This document shows, one piece after another, positions 6,751 through 13,201 of a stretch of 13,201 nt of DNA. The position numbers and the translations under genes were made by a program. The first letter of the stretch is position 1. Each line of letters opens with the position of its first letter. The DNA comes from Alphaproteobacteria bacterium. GTDB lineage: Bacteria > Pseudomonadota > Alphaproteobacteria > RUG11792. The DNA lies in NCBI GenBank assembly GCA_025998575.1, contig BNWD01000021.1, positions 1-13,201 on the forward strand, written 5' to 3'. The notes under the pieces were generated by a model, which was not told where the DNA came from, did no database searches, and worked only from the letters and a program-made list of their open reading frames with translations.

Positions 6751-7799
6751 CCAGTGATCACTTGCTCTTGTTGTATAATATTGCTTGCGCGACAGACGAC
6801 GATTGAGCTTTTGGGCACTACGGCGCTTTTTGCATACAACGTAAAACAAAGAATGCGAAATAGAGCGCCAGTGAATACATTATTCTCGCCAGAGAAGCGC
6901 TCCTTTTTTCTCTTTGTCAGTGTATGCAAAAGAGGATAGCACGTAGAGCACCCCATAACGACATACTTGTTAACGATAGACACAAGTGCATTCAAGTCTT
7001 TGTTTGAGCGAGTACACAAAAATTTATCCAGCGCTTGATTAGCATGCGCCATACTTGGATAGTTCTTTTGTTTTGAATTGTCAAAGGTTAATTTAATGCG
7101 TATACCGAGCATTCTGAGCGAAGGAACGCGCAAAGTACCGAGATCGAACGGTCTTTTTGGCGTCTGAGGCAGTGAAAAATGATAACCGCGGACGTTGAAT
7201 TTAGAGAGCACGTCGATGCGACAACCCATTTTAGATGTTCCACTCGGTTCGAACTTAACATAAATCATAGCATTGTTGTCTAACAATGCAGAAATACTTT
7301 CTAGTACAATGTTTAAAGCAGACAACTGTCTAAGTTTTTTTCGAACGGCCTGTTTTTTAGAGCAATCACCAGTAATAACACAGCAGAACGACGAACGTTT
7401 AGAAACAAGCTTTGCGTTAGTGTCAGCCTCACCATTTCTTATAAAGTATTTCGGAAATTCAGTCTTAATGTCGAAACACTGTGCGCAAAGGATGTGTTTG
7501 TGCGCGAGTTTATCGACCATTGAAAAAACAGAGTTGACCGAAATCAAATGATGCCAAAAACAATTACACATTCTAGCGCGCGAAGCAATGAGTGACCTAA
7601 TACGTGCATACACATCTTCCAGAACAAACTCACATTTATCGACTTCCTTAGAAAAAAGAGCAGGAAGAGTATCAAGGTAAAAATCAGGAACGTCAGCCTC
7701 AAAAGCCGCAGACTCAAATATAATTGTCGCGTTAGCGAGTGTGCCAAAAATTATCAGGTTTTTTAGCATTTTATTCTTAAACATACTTTTAAAGTTCAT
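6747..7799 (-). CDS. Cysteine-rich secreted protein of unknown function, 350 residues
   Basis: No family is recognised. The N-terminus is basic then hydrophobic (KNKMLKNLIIFGTLANATII, followed by FESAAFEA), a plausible Sec signal peptide cleaved after an Ala-x-Ala-like site near residue 32, so the mature protein is probably periplasmic or secreted. It is rich in cysteine for a protein of this kind, with CNC, CAQC, CC-x5-C and CSTC groups and an adjacent HH, suggesting disulfides or bound metal. The start at 7799 is backed by AAGGA nine bases upstream; in-frame Met codons at residues 6 and 11 are alternatives. A sigma70-like promoter lies at 7875-7905. The gene converges with the frameshifted secreted gene, sharing stop-codon bases. 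A segment near SLIASRARMCNC resembles QLIASLRKDF...CDCQC of that neighbour, so the two might be distant paralogs, but this is weak. Confidence 0.7.
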   Translation of the reverse strand: MNFKSMFKNKMLKNLIIFGTLANATIIFESAAFEADVPDFYLDTLPALFSKEVDKCEFVLEDVYARIRSLIASRARMCNCFWHHLISVNSVFSMVDKLAHKHILCAQCFDIKTEFPKYFIRNGEADTNAKLVSKRSSFCCVITGDCSKKQAVRKKLRQLSALNIVLESISALLDNNAMIYVKFEPSGTSKMGCRIDVLSKFNVRGYHFSLPQTPKRPFDLGTLRVPSLRMLGIRIKLTFDNSKQKNYPSMAHANQALDKFLCTRSNKDLNALVSIVNKYVVMGCSTCYPLLHTLTKRKKERFSGENNVFTGALFRILCFTLYAKSAVVPKSSIVVCRASNIIQQEQVITG

Positions 7800-7874
7800 A
7801 ATTATTTTCCTTATCTTAATAAAATTCTACTATCTTATGTTAAGTATATTAAAGAATACCTTAACAAATAATTA

Positions 7875-7905
7875 ATTATAATAACACTAAAAGTTCAGAT
7901 TTCAA
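7875..7905 (-). promoter_or_regulatory. Promoter of the 350-residue secreted protein gene
   Basis: Reading leftwards, TTGAAA (plus 7900-7905) is followed by TATTAT after 16 bp (plus 7878-7883) or TATAAT after 19 bp (plus 7875-7880). About 75 bp of AT-rich leader follows before the ATG. The -35 lies just outside the edge of the tRNA-like element at 7909-7965. Confidence 0.5.
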
Positions 7906-7908
7906 GTG

Positions 7909-7965
7909 GTTGGCGCCATAGTCGAATCCATGCCCCACTGATTAAGAGTCAGTTGCTCGGCCAAC
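7909..7965 (-). other. Degenerate tRNA-Lys(CUU)-like element
   Basis: On the minus strand the core GAGCAACTGACTCTTAATCA is a near-perfect D-stem to anticodon-arm sequence. Stem ACTGA/TCAGT encloses loop CTCTTAA with anticodon CUU (plus 7944-7946). AGTTGGC, typical of a D-loop, precedes it, and GGATTCGAC, resembling a T-loop, follows. The T-stem does not pair, the 5' D-stem is separated by an AT-rich stretch (plus about 7966-7982), and the acceptor stem is imperfect, so a working tRNA is unlikely. The element is instead closed by a 6-bp outer stem, GTTGGC (7909-7914) with GCCAAC (7960-7965). It may be a decayed tRNA gene, a tRNA fragment used as an attachment site, or a tRNA-like RNA. Confidence 0.4.
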
Positions 7966-8041
7966 TATATTTTTGCATATATTAGCCATGGCCTCCAACA
8001 CTTTGCAAGAGTAAGACTATTCAGCAAAGCCAAAAAGTTAT

Positions 8042-8068
8042 TTGCGTTAGCTTGGAAGGCTGTATAAT
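8042..8068 (+). promoter_or_regulatory. Promoter of rodA
   Basis: A perfect TATAAT -10 at 8063-8068 has a weak -35 (TTGCGT at 8042-8047, 15-bp spacer, or TTTGCG at 8041, 16 bp). It leaves a leader of about 40 bases in which TGGCT/AGCCA can form a small hairpin. Between the tRNA-like element and this promoter, CTTTGC...GCAAAG (about 8002-8029) forms another hairpin of unknown role. Confidence 0.5.
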
Positions 8069-8114
8069 TGTGATGTGTTTGGCTGCTATTGAAGCCATAT
8101 TTAGCGCAAAATAA

Positions 8115-9221
8115 ATGATAAGGAACGCTCTTGAAAAACTACGATTTTTTCCCATTTTTCCGTTTTTTATTATATTATTAATCACAGTTTTCGCGTTTTT
8201 GATTCTATATTCGATAAGCGGAGGTAGCTTTTTTCCGTTATGTTTCAAGCAGTTGGTCCGCCTAATCTTGGGGCTTTTCGTGCTTTTCGTCGGCTTTTTT
8301 ATTAACCAAAATTTTTGGAAAAAATACGCCTATGTTATCTTTTTCATCTGCATATGCGCGATCATAGCCGTCTCCATAGTCGGCAAAATCTCGATGGGAG
8401 CAAAGCGTTGGCTAGACTTATATTTCTTCAATTTTCAGCCGTCAGAACTGATGCGCATATCGCTTGTTCTTGCTCTCGCCAAATATTTTTCAACAAGATC
8501 AGAAGACGAAATCAGAAAAACGACTACTCTCATATTCCCGTTATTGATAATTACGCTTCCGATGTTCTTCGTTTTGACGCAACCCGATCTTGGCACTGCA
8601 GCGCTGTTTTTTCTTGTTGGAGCATCGATATTCTTCGCTTGCGGGGTCCAAATATGGAAGTTTTTCGTCGTTTTGCTCGCAGGAATAGCTTGCACGCCAA
8701 TTATTTGGAATATGCTCCACGACTATCAAAAAAACAGAGTTCTGATGTTTTTATCTCCTGAGCTCGATCCAAACGGAGCTGGATATCATATAATTCAATC
8801 GAAAATAGCGCTTGGATCCGGCGGCTTTTTCGGGAAAGGATTCATGAACGGAACGCAATGCCGCCTGAATTTCCTGCCAGAAAAACAGACAGATTTCGTG
8901 TTCGCGGCCCTCGGCGAAGAATTCGGCTTCCTCGGTTGCTTCGTCTTAATCTTCCTATACTCACTTTTGCTCCTATACAACATCAACGTCACAATAAAAA
9001 CAAGGCAAACGTTCAGTAGAATCGTCGTCTTCGGCTTAAATTCCATGCTGTTCTTCTATATCTGCATCAACATAGCCATGGTCTGCGGCATCCTGCCAGT
9101 CGTCGGCATACCACTGCCATTCTTCTCATACGGCGGCAGCGCGCTATCAATACTAATGTTCGCTCAAGGCCTCATCTTCGCTACCGATATCCTGGAAAAA
9201 ACCAAACAAAGACTCATCTAA
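8115..9221 (+). CDS. rodA: Rod-shape-determining protein RodA (SEDS glycosyltransferase)
   Basis: RodA polymerises lipid II into glycan strands for cell elongation, working with a class B PBP2 in the inner membrane. The 368-residue product has the SEDS pattern of about ten membrane segments. Motifs seen: GAKRWLDL (95-102), FQPSEL (107-112), TQPDLGTA (155-162), the large periplasmic loop with DPNGAGYHIIQSKIALGSGG, and KQTDFVFAALGEEFGFLG with Asp260 matching the catalytic Asp of E. coli RodA (262). Near the end come LPVVGIPLPFFSYGGSALS (residues 327-345). RodA is preferred over FtsW because of length and the QTDF loop. ATG 8115 lies at a usual N-terminus; AAGGA occurs just after it and does not serve an in-frame start. 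No mrdA or mre genes are adjacent. The last 92 bp of coding sequence before the final codon's third base are duplicated at 12148-12239. Confidence 0.95.
   Translation: MIRNALEKLRFFPIFPFFIILLITVFAFLILYSISGGSFFPLCFKQLVRLILGLFVLFVGFFINQNFWKKYAYVIFFICICAIIAVSIVGKISMGAKRWLDLYFFNFQPSELMRISLVLALAKYFSTRSEDEIRKTTTLIFPLLIITLPMFFVLTQPDLGTAALFFLVGASIFFACGVQIWKFFVVLLAGIACTPIIWNMLHDYQKNRVLMFLSPELDPNGAGYHIIQSKIALGSGGFFGKGFMNGTQCRLNFLPEKQTDFVFAALGEEFGFLGCFVLIFLYSLLLLYNINVTIKTRQTFSRIVVFGLNSMLFFYICINIAMVCGILPVVGIPLPFFSYGGSALSILMFAQGLIFATDILEKTKQRLI
9126..9217 (+). repeat. 92-bp direct repeat, upstream copy (3' end of rodA)
   Basis: This segment is identical over all 92 bases to 12148-12239. It starts exactly at the codon for RodA Ser338 and ends two bases into the final Ile codon. 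The base after it differs (C here, A in the other copy), yet both copies still encode Ile-stop (ATC TAA here, ATA TAG downstream). The two copies bracket the surface-protein gene and its promoter, like attachment-site repeats around an inserted element. Confidence 0.97.
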
Positions 9222-9255
9222 CATCAAAAAGATTTTTCTAACTTTTAGTCGAGAA

Positions 9256-9284
9256 TTGTAAAAAACTTTGAGCTGCTATATAAT
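9256..9284 (+). promoter_or_regulatory. Promoter of the surface-protein gene
   Basis: TTGTAA (9256-9261), a 17-bp spacer and a perfect TATAAT (9279-9284) make a strong sigma70-type promoter. It lies in the 98-bp gap between the rodA stop and the ATG at 9320, inside the repeat-bounded segment, so the cassette carries its own promoter. AAGGAAG at 9285-9291 is too far upstream of the ATG to be its ribosome binding site. Confidence 0.7.
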
Positions 9285-9319
9285 AAGGAAGAGACTGTAT
9301 CAGAAAAATTATTTTAACT

Positions 9320-12142
9320 ATGAATATAAAAAATATATTGTATGCAATTATTATTGCTAGTAATAATGTTTATGCGACAAGTGGAGGTATGAAGGTTGGC
9401 ATTGGATTTGGCGCTGATTTTTCGAAAGCTAAGGTTAGCGTTAAGAAGGAAATTCCGAAAGAGCTCAAGCGATTAATTGCTTTGCTTAAGGCCAACAACA
9501 GAAAACTCGTCGAGGATAGTGCCGAACACAAAACCAATTCTTCAAGTAAAAAAGAGCACCGTTACGCTGACGACGCGAAGAATGTTTGCAAAATAACACT
9601 CGATGATTTGTGGGAAGTTGCTGAATGCGATAAAATTGCCACATATCTTAGCAATTGTTTTGGGCGCTTTATCGAATATGATATATTAGGAAATAAGAAG
9701 TTGATGGAGGCGCTTTCATCTGAATCTTCTGGTGCTCATGGGCGTGCTCCAGGTTCTCCTGCTGCAATTGCTGCAAAGATTTATGATTCAGACAAATTAC
9801 TTGGGGAACTTTTCAGAATTATTGCTGAACAAGTTCCTGCGACTAAAAATAAAAAATGGTTTAACTCACCTTTGAGAAAATATTTTGGCAAAAAGACAGC
9901 ATCTGACTCAGGCAACTCATTTTCAGCTATATTGAAACCAATTTTTAAGCAAATTATAAGAGCAGGGAACGGGAAACAAATATTGAGGTTGTTTGTTAAT
10001 AAGTTTGAGTATTTATACAAAGATTCTAATGATGGAAAAATGCTTGGAGAGTACAGTGTATTCTATTGCAATTTATTTAAACCAAAAAATGAAAAAGTTC
10101 TTGGTGTTTTGACTCAACATTCTGAATCAACAGATGGAGAGAGTCTTCTGTTGGATGATATAATTGATTTTTGCCATTGCAATTTAAATAAATATAACTT
10201 GGGGCTTTCGATAATAAAAAATTCTAAAGTAACAGATGAGCAGCTTCGCGAGAATGTTTGGAAGATATTTGATGGGCCGCTGATCACGGAAAATTTATCT
10301 TTTGCTATTGCTGATATTGTTTTCCATATGAACACGACATCTGTTGATTTTCTAAAGAATTACTTTAAAGGAAATAATCGAGATGTTGAAGATGGTTCGC
10401 TTATAGCTATTGCAGAAAGTAATAACGAGCGTGAGGTGGGTCTTAAGAAATTGTTTGATATTTTGAATAATCTTGATACTAGCTTACGAAATCAAGAATG
10501 GGCAAAAAAGTCTTTTAGTGAAGAGAACTTTGCATCTGTTGAAGCATTATCTGAAAAATTAAAACCAGTTGTTGAAAAGATTTTTAAAGATGGAAATGGC
10601 AATTGCATTTTGAATTTATTTGTCCAAAACCACGATGGAACTTATTCTTTTGAATATAAGAATCAAGAATATTTTGATTTTACTTCTTATTTAACGCGCT
10701 TTGATTTGCTTTATATGCCATATAAATGTTCCCTTGATATATTGAAACCTCTGTCCACTATGAAAGAAAGAAGAACGTGGAAGAAACTGGATGGTGATAA
10801 CTTAGTAAAAAAATTGTGCCAACTTTATTCAAGGATGCTTGTAAAAAACATTATGTACAATAAATCCATTGTTAACACACTAAAAGATTATTATTCTGGC
10901 GCTGGAGGAGGTGAATCTATTGGGGCAGCTGGCTCTCCTGCTGCTTTTGCCCTTAAATATCCTTATAAAAACAGAGGGTATGGAACTATTGGAGCATTTT
11001 TTAATAAAATACTAAAGTTATGTCCTTCCGTCAATAAAGAAAAATGGTTTAAGGCTCCGCTTGAATATAATTTTGGAAAATCAAGTTTTGAAGAAGGTGT
11101 AAATGAACTCGCGAAATGCCTTAGCCGTTCTTTTAAAATAATCTTGAAAAAAGGCAAAGGTGACCAGTTGCTGTCTATTTTTGCTAGAGACATAGATGGT
11201 TCTTATTATTCTGATTTATTCACATTTTGCAACAAAGATTATGTAGAAAATAACAATGAGATAGATGTGAAACTGGAGCCTTTTTGTCTGGGGGCACGAT
11301 TCGAGCACAATAGCGAAGAAGCAGAAACTCTTAATTTGGCTAACAGTTTTTTTATCGCATATAAACCTATTCCAGTTAAATCTGACTCAAAAGCATCTCA
11401 TGAAAATACTAAGCAACACGACAAACGCAAAACTCTAAATAGTGCAAGGTCAAGAAAATTTACTAATAAAAAACATTGGAACCCAGAAAAAAAGCTGCAT
11501 AATTATTATGATGTTCGTGTTGACACTGTTTCGACAAGCAAGAAGGCGCCGATGGGAAATGTTTCTGGTTTAATTGGATATGGATGGATACTAGATAAAT
11601 GGTTTTATGAAGCTGATGGATATTTTTCTGCCTGTTTTGGAAAAGCAAAAATTGGCACTTTTAGCGAGATAAATTCTGCTAAAACTGATAAAGAGAAAAT
11701 TTCCTCAAAAGATACGCAATTTAGAGTCTCGAATCCTTGGCGTTTCGGATTAATGGGCTCAGCTAGTTATTTTTTTAATTCTAACATAGCAATAGGTTTT
11801 GCTATTGGATTTGAGTTGCGAAATATAAAACTCAATTCTGCAGGTTATTTGGCCTCGATTAAAAAATCAGACGCTTTTTACAATAAATATGCCAAGATCG
11901 TCAACAAAAATCTATCTGACAATGATAAAATAACCCTGATAGATTCAACTTCAGACATTAAAAACTTTAGTGAAACAAAATTGGGATATGTGGTAGGACC
12001 GAAACTCACTATTCCATTTTTGCAAAATAACTTATTCTCGATCTGCTTCCTAATAGGCTCTAAAACAAAAGTTAAACACTTAAACATCTCGGCTACTCAA
12101 AAATCTTTCAGAATCCAAGCTGCATTGCAAAGAGTTTTCTAA
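9320..12142 (+). CDS. Outer-membrane beta-barrel surface protein with threefold repeated domain
   Basis: 940 residues, no named family recognised. Residues 1-19 (MNIKNILYAIIIASNNVYA) form a signal peptide. Residues 22-43 (GGMKVGIGFGADFSKAKV) look like a first beta-strand. Residues about 90-680 contain three diverged copies of a helical domain. The shared core in each is K/EW-F/A...ILKPI-like helix, then a G-N/K-G turn and ILxLF: copy 1 at 178-226 (KKWFNSPLRKYFGKK, GNGKQILRLFV), copy 2 at 392-446 (QEWAKKSF, GNGNCILNLFV) and copy 3 at 574-634 (EKWFKAPLEYNFGKS, GKGDQLLSIFA). Copies 1 and 3 also share a Gly-rich GSPAA motif (145-149, 538-542). Residues 690-740 are basic and polar. Residues 745-940 give about seven amphipathic strands and end in ALQRVF, the C-terminal Phe typical of Bam-assembled proteins. 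The gene lies between the two rodA 3' repeats with its own promoter. It is probably an adhesin or host-interaction protein; the function is unproven. Confidence 0.75.
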   Translation: MNIKNILYAIIIASNNVYATSGGMKVGIGFGADFSKAKVSVKKEIPKELKRLIALLKANNRKLVEDSAEHKTNSSSKKEHRYADDAKNVCKITLDDLWEVAECDKIATYLSNCFGRFIEYDILGNKKLMEALSSESSGAHGRAPGSPAAIAAKIYDSDKLLGELFRIIAEQVPATKNKKWFNSPLRKYFGKKTASDSGNSFSAILKPIFKQIIRAGNGKQILRLFVNKFEYLYKDSNDGKMLGEYSVFYCNLFKPKNEKVLGVLTQHSESTDGESLLLDDIIDFCHCNLNKYNLGLSIIKNSKVTDEQLRENVWKIFDGPLITENLSFAIADIVFHMNTTSVDFLKNYFKGNNRDVEDGSLIAIAESNNEREVGLKKLFDILNNLDTSLRNQEWAKKSFSEENFASVEALSEKLKPVVEKIFKDGNGNCILNLFVQNHDGTYSFEYKNQEYFDFTSYLTRFDLLYMPYKCSLDILKPLSTMKERRTWKKLDGDNLVKKLCQLYSRMLVKNIMYNKSIVNTLKDYYSGAGGGESIGAAGSPAAFALKYPYKNRGYGTIGAFFNKILKLCPSVNKEKWFKAPLEYNFGKSSFEEGVNELAKCLSRSFKIILKKGKGDQLLSIFARDIDGSYYSDLFTFCNKDYVENNNEIDVKLEPFCLGARFEHNSEEAETLNLANSFFIAYKPIPVKSDSKASHENTKQHDKRKTLNSARSRKFTNKKHWNPEKKLHNYYDVRVDTVSTSKKAPMGNVSGLIGYGWILDKWFYEADGYFSACFGKAKIGTFSEINSAKTDKEKISSKDTQFRVSNPWRFGLMGSASYFFNSNIAIGFAIGFELRNIKLNSAGYLASIKKSDAFYNKYAKIVNKNLSDNDKITLIDSTSDIKNFSETKLGYVVGPKLTIPFLQNNLFSICFLIGSKTKVKHLNISATQKSFRIQAALQRVF

Positions 12143-12147
12143 CTTTG

Positions 12148-12239
12148 TCATACGGCGGCAGCGCGCTATCAATACTAATGTTCGCTCAAGGCCTCATCTT
12201 CGCTACCGATATCCTGGAAAAAACCAAACAAAGACTCAT
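12148..12239 (+). repeat. 92-bp direct repeat, downstream copy (rodA 3' fragment)
   Basis: Perfect duplicate of 9126-9217, beginning 5 bp after the surface-gene stop. It encodes RodA residues 338-368 in an open frame ending ATA TAG, but has no start or upstream rodA sequence, so it is an untranslated remnant. The sequence beyond it (12243 onward) probably represents the original DNA downstream of rodA before the cassette arrived. Confidence 0.97.
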
Positions 12240-12376
12240 ATAGCCTCCGTCGCTGCAATGTTATTAAACAACCGGAAGAGAGCGCAGAGATTGGACACCA
12301 GAAAATATTTATTGTTTTCGCGCTATGTTAAAATGCTAAATGGCAATCTACACACTATTCACAAAAAAGTAGGGAG

Positions 12377-12407
12377 AATTGTCTTTTCTGGAAGATTAAC
12401 AATTTTT
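12377..12407 (+). terminator. Possible terminator downstream of the rodA fragment
   Basis: AATTGT (12377-12382) pairs with ACAATT (12399-12404), with an inner TCTT/AAGA pairing, and is followed by TTTTT (12403-12407). It may be the ancestral rodA terminator, now serving the surface-protein gene, for which no nearer terminator is visible. The stem is AT-rich and so weak. The stretch 12243-12376 shows nothing else recognisable. Confidence 0.35.
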
Positions 12408-12421
12408 AAACAAAAAAATTC

Positions 12422-12601
12422 GTGGAGTTAGACATAGTTTTTATACAAACTTTGTTCTTCTTTAAAACTCTTGCTTTACAAATTTCACAACATTTAACTA
12501 TAACTCTCAGCAAAATAATATTAATATCAGCAGCCATCCTCACATCAACTTTTTCTATCAACTATGAACTCAATAAAAAGGTGCATACGGCTGTCAACTA
12601 G
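12422..12601 (+). CDS. Doubtful 59-residue hydrophobic ORF
   Basis: GTG 12422 to TAG 12601. The product is markedly hydrophobic, with one likely membrane helix in the middle (ITLSKIILISAAILTSTF) and a short polar end (NYELNKKVHTAVN). There is no Shine-Dalgarno sequence, and an AT-rich region can yield such frames by chance. Its stop codon lies inside the GTCAACTA motif that opens repeat copies C and D. No family is recognised. Confidence 0.22.
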   Translation: MELDIVFIQTLFFFKTLALQISQHLTITLSKIILISAAILTSTFSINYELNKKVHTAVN

Positions 12602-12780
12602 ATGGCTTTGATAAATTCATTAGTCATAAGCCTTAGCACCATAAAAACATTATAGAAGCGTTAACAGAACTGTGAATTTCCTGTAAAAATATGGATTCAT
12701 AAATTATGAATGAGTTTCTTCTAAATCTCTTCTTGATTTTAAACTCTGTCGATTGTGACTGAGCTGTTTACCAAAACCAT
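12593..12780 (+). repeat. Intergenic repeat copy D, lacking the palindrome module
   Basis: This copy keeps the proximal block (GTCAACTA, TTTGATAAATTCATTAGTCA), jumps directly to CCATAAAAACATTATAG and GTTAACAGAACTGTGAATTT, then has GGATTCATAAAT (shared with copy B) and the distal module (12711-12780; TTGATTTTAAACTCTGTCGA...GAGCTGTTTACCAAAA). The segment from TGACAAATAA through GGATGGAG, present in A, B and C, is missing, which marks that segment as a separable unit. Confidence 0.75.
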
Positions 12781-12845
12781 AACTCGTTGATAATCACGTC
12801 CGGTTTGATCCATTTTCTTAACGACTATAACTGGTGGTTGCCCAT

Positions 12846-13100
12846 ATGCAAAGACTGTCGGATAACGAGTCTTACATGTTTAGTTTCGACCGATTAAAAG
12901 ACTTTGTTAATAAATTTCCTGCTGATGATGAATTTCGATGTCCGGTTTTAATTTTGGGTCTTCCTGGTTTTTCACAAGAAGCTCGTGCTGACGCTGAAGA
13001 AAAATTTAAATCCTCGGGCCATGCCAAGAATGCACAAATATTTGATGGAACCAAAAAGAAGCTTGACGACTGGATAGAAAAAGGTTGTCCAGACCTCTGA
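12846..13100 (+). CDS. Small hypothetical protein, 84 residues
   Basis: ATG 12846 to TGA 13100, followed at once by a terminator. GTG 12834 would add four residues; an in-frame stop lies just upstream, and no good ribosome binding site is seen for either start. Codon use looks like real coding sequence. The product is soluble and charged: MQRLSDNESYMF, then a helix (FDRLKDFVNKF), a hydrophobic strand and loop (PVLILGLPGFS), and a helical tail with KKKLDDWIEKGCPDL. No signal peptide or recognised domain. It begins right after repeat copy D, so it could be the 3' part of a longer gene truncated at the repeat. Confidence 0.5.
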   Translation: MQRLSDNESYMFSFDRLKDFVNKFPADDEFRCPVLILGLPGFSQEARADAEEKFKSSGHAKNAQIFDGTKKKLDDWIEKGCPDL

Positions 13101-13116
13101 TAACAAACAATAAGCA

Positions 13117-13144
13117 TCTCTATTTTTTAATAGAGAGGTGTTTT
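13117..13144 (+). terminator. Rho-independent terminator
   Basis: TCTCTATT (13117-13124), loop TTTT, AATAGAGA (13129-13136), then GGTG and a TTTT run (13141-13144). It lies 16 bp after the stop of the 84-residue gene, supporting that gene as a transcribed unit. Confidence 0.6.
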
Positions 13145-13165
13145 AGTTTCGATATATTTTCGCCA

Positions 13166-13201
13166 AAAATCAACGGAATGTTAACTATTTAGAGATAAAC
13201 T
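13166..13201 (+). repeat. Possible edge of a further intergenic repeat copy
   Basis: AAAAATCAACGGAATGTTAA resembles AAAATTAACGGAATATTAAT of copies A and B. The following sequence (CTATTTAGAGATAAACT) does not match, and the window ends, so this may be a diverged copy or coincidence. Confidence 0.25.

Noticed and set aside
7900..7965. 5' piece of a (permuted) tmRNA, because GGGGC...TGGATTCGAC resembles the tmRNA 5' end
   Set aside because: No tag-peptide reading frame follows, no acceptor half with a T-arm and CCA precedes it, and the anticodon-arm sequence is typical of tRNA-Lys, not tmRNA.
8315..8761. A 148-codon plus-strand open frame inside rodA
   Set aside because: It overlaps rodA in another frame and its translation lacks protein-like character, while rodA has full family motifs.
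12148..12242. A second rodA gene
   Set aside because: Only the last 31 codons are present, with no start or upstream homology; it is a duplicated fragment.

Overview
The window comes from an AT-rich bacterial genome. The housekeeping genes (SecA, a complex I NuoG lacking the extra N7 iron-sulfur motif, and RodA) suggest an alphaproteobacterium. The AT bias, loose gene packing, small secreted orphans and a large repetitive surface protein would fit a host-associated lineage of the Rickettsiales/Holosporales kind. That placement is inference, since no rRNA or species marker is present.

Layout. Bases 1-1850 are almost gene-free. They hold three copies (A, B, C) of a composite intergenic repeat with shared palindromes and TTAA-N7-TTAA motifs, one credible small minus-strand gene (848-1057) with a good ribosome binding site, a minus-strand terminator upstream of it, and two doubtful mini-ORFs. 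Bases 1851-6208 are a tight plus-strand pair, secA and a compact nuoG, followed by a terminator. Bases 6235-7905 hold two secreted proteins of unknown function that meet tail to tail: a frameshifted plus-strand gene (6308-6750) and a cysteine-rich 350-residue minus-strand gene. Bases 7909-7965 carry a tRNA-Lys-like but degenerate element. Bases 8042-9221 hold the rodA promoter and rodA.

Bases 9126-12239 are the most unusual part. A 940-residue predicted outer-membrane protein with its own promoter lies between two perfect 92-bp copies of the 3' end of rodA. The upstream copy completes the working rodA. The downstream copy starts 5 bp after the surface gene stops and still encodes the last 31 residues of RodA with a different stop codon. 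This is the pattern expected if a surface-protein cassette entered the end of rodA and restored its reading frame. The protein looks like an eight-stranded beta-barrel whose first strand is separated from the other seven by about 700 residues containing a threefold repeated domain.

Bases 12240-13201 hold intergenic DNA, a doubtful 59-residue hydrophobic ORF, a fourth repeat copy (D) lacking the palindrome module, a small unidentified gene ending at 13100 with a terminator, and what may be the edge of another repeat at the window end.

Functionally, secA (protein export), rodA (cell elongation) and nuoG (respiration) are core genes. The rest is accessory: secreted or surface proteins that would use the Sec route, set among dispersed repeats. 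No complete mobile element, integrase, transposase, CRISPR array or intact RNA gene was found.
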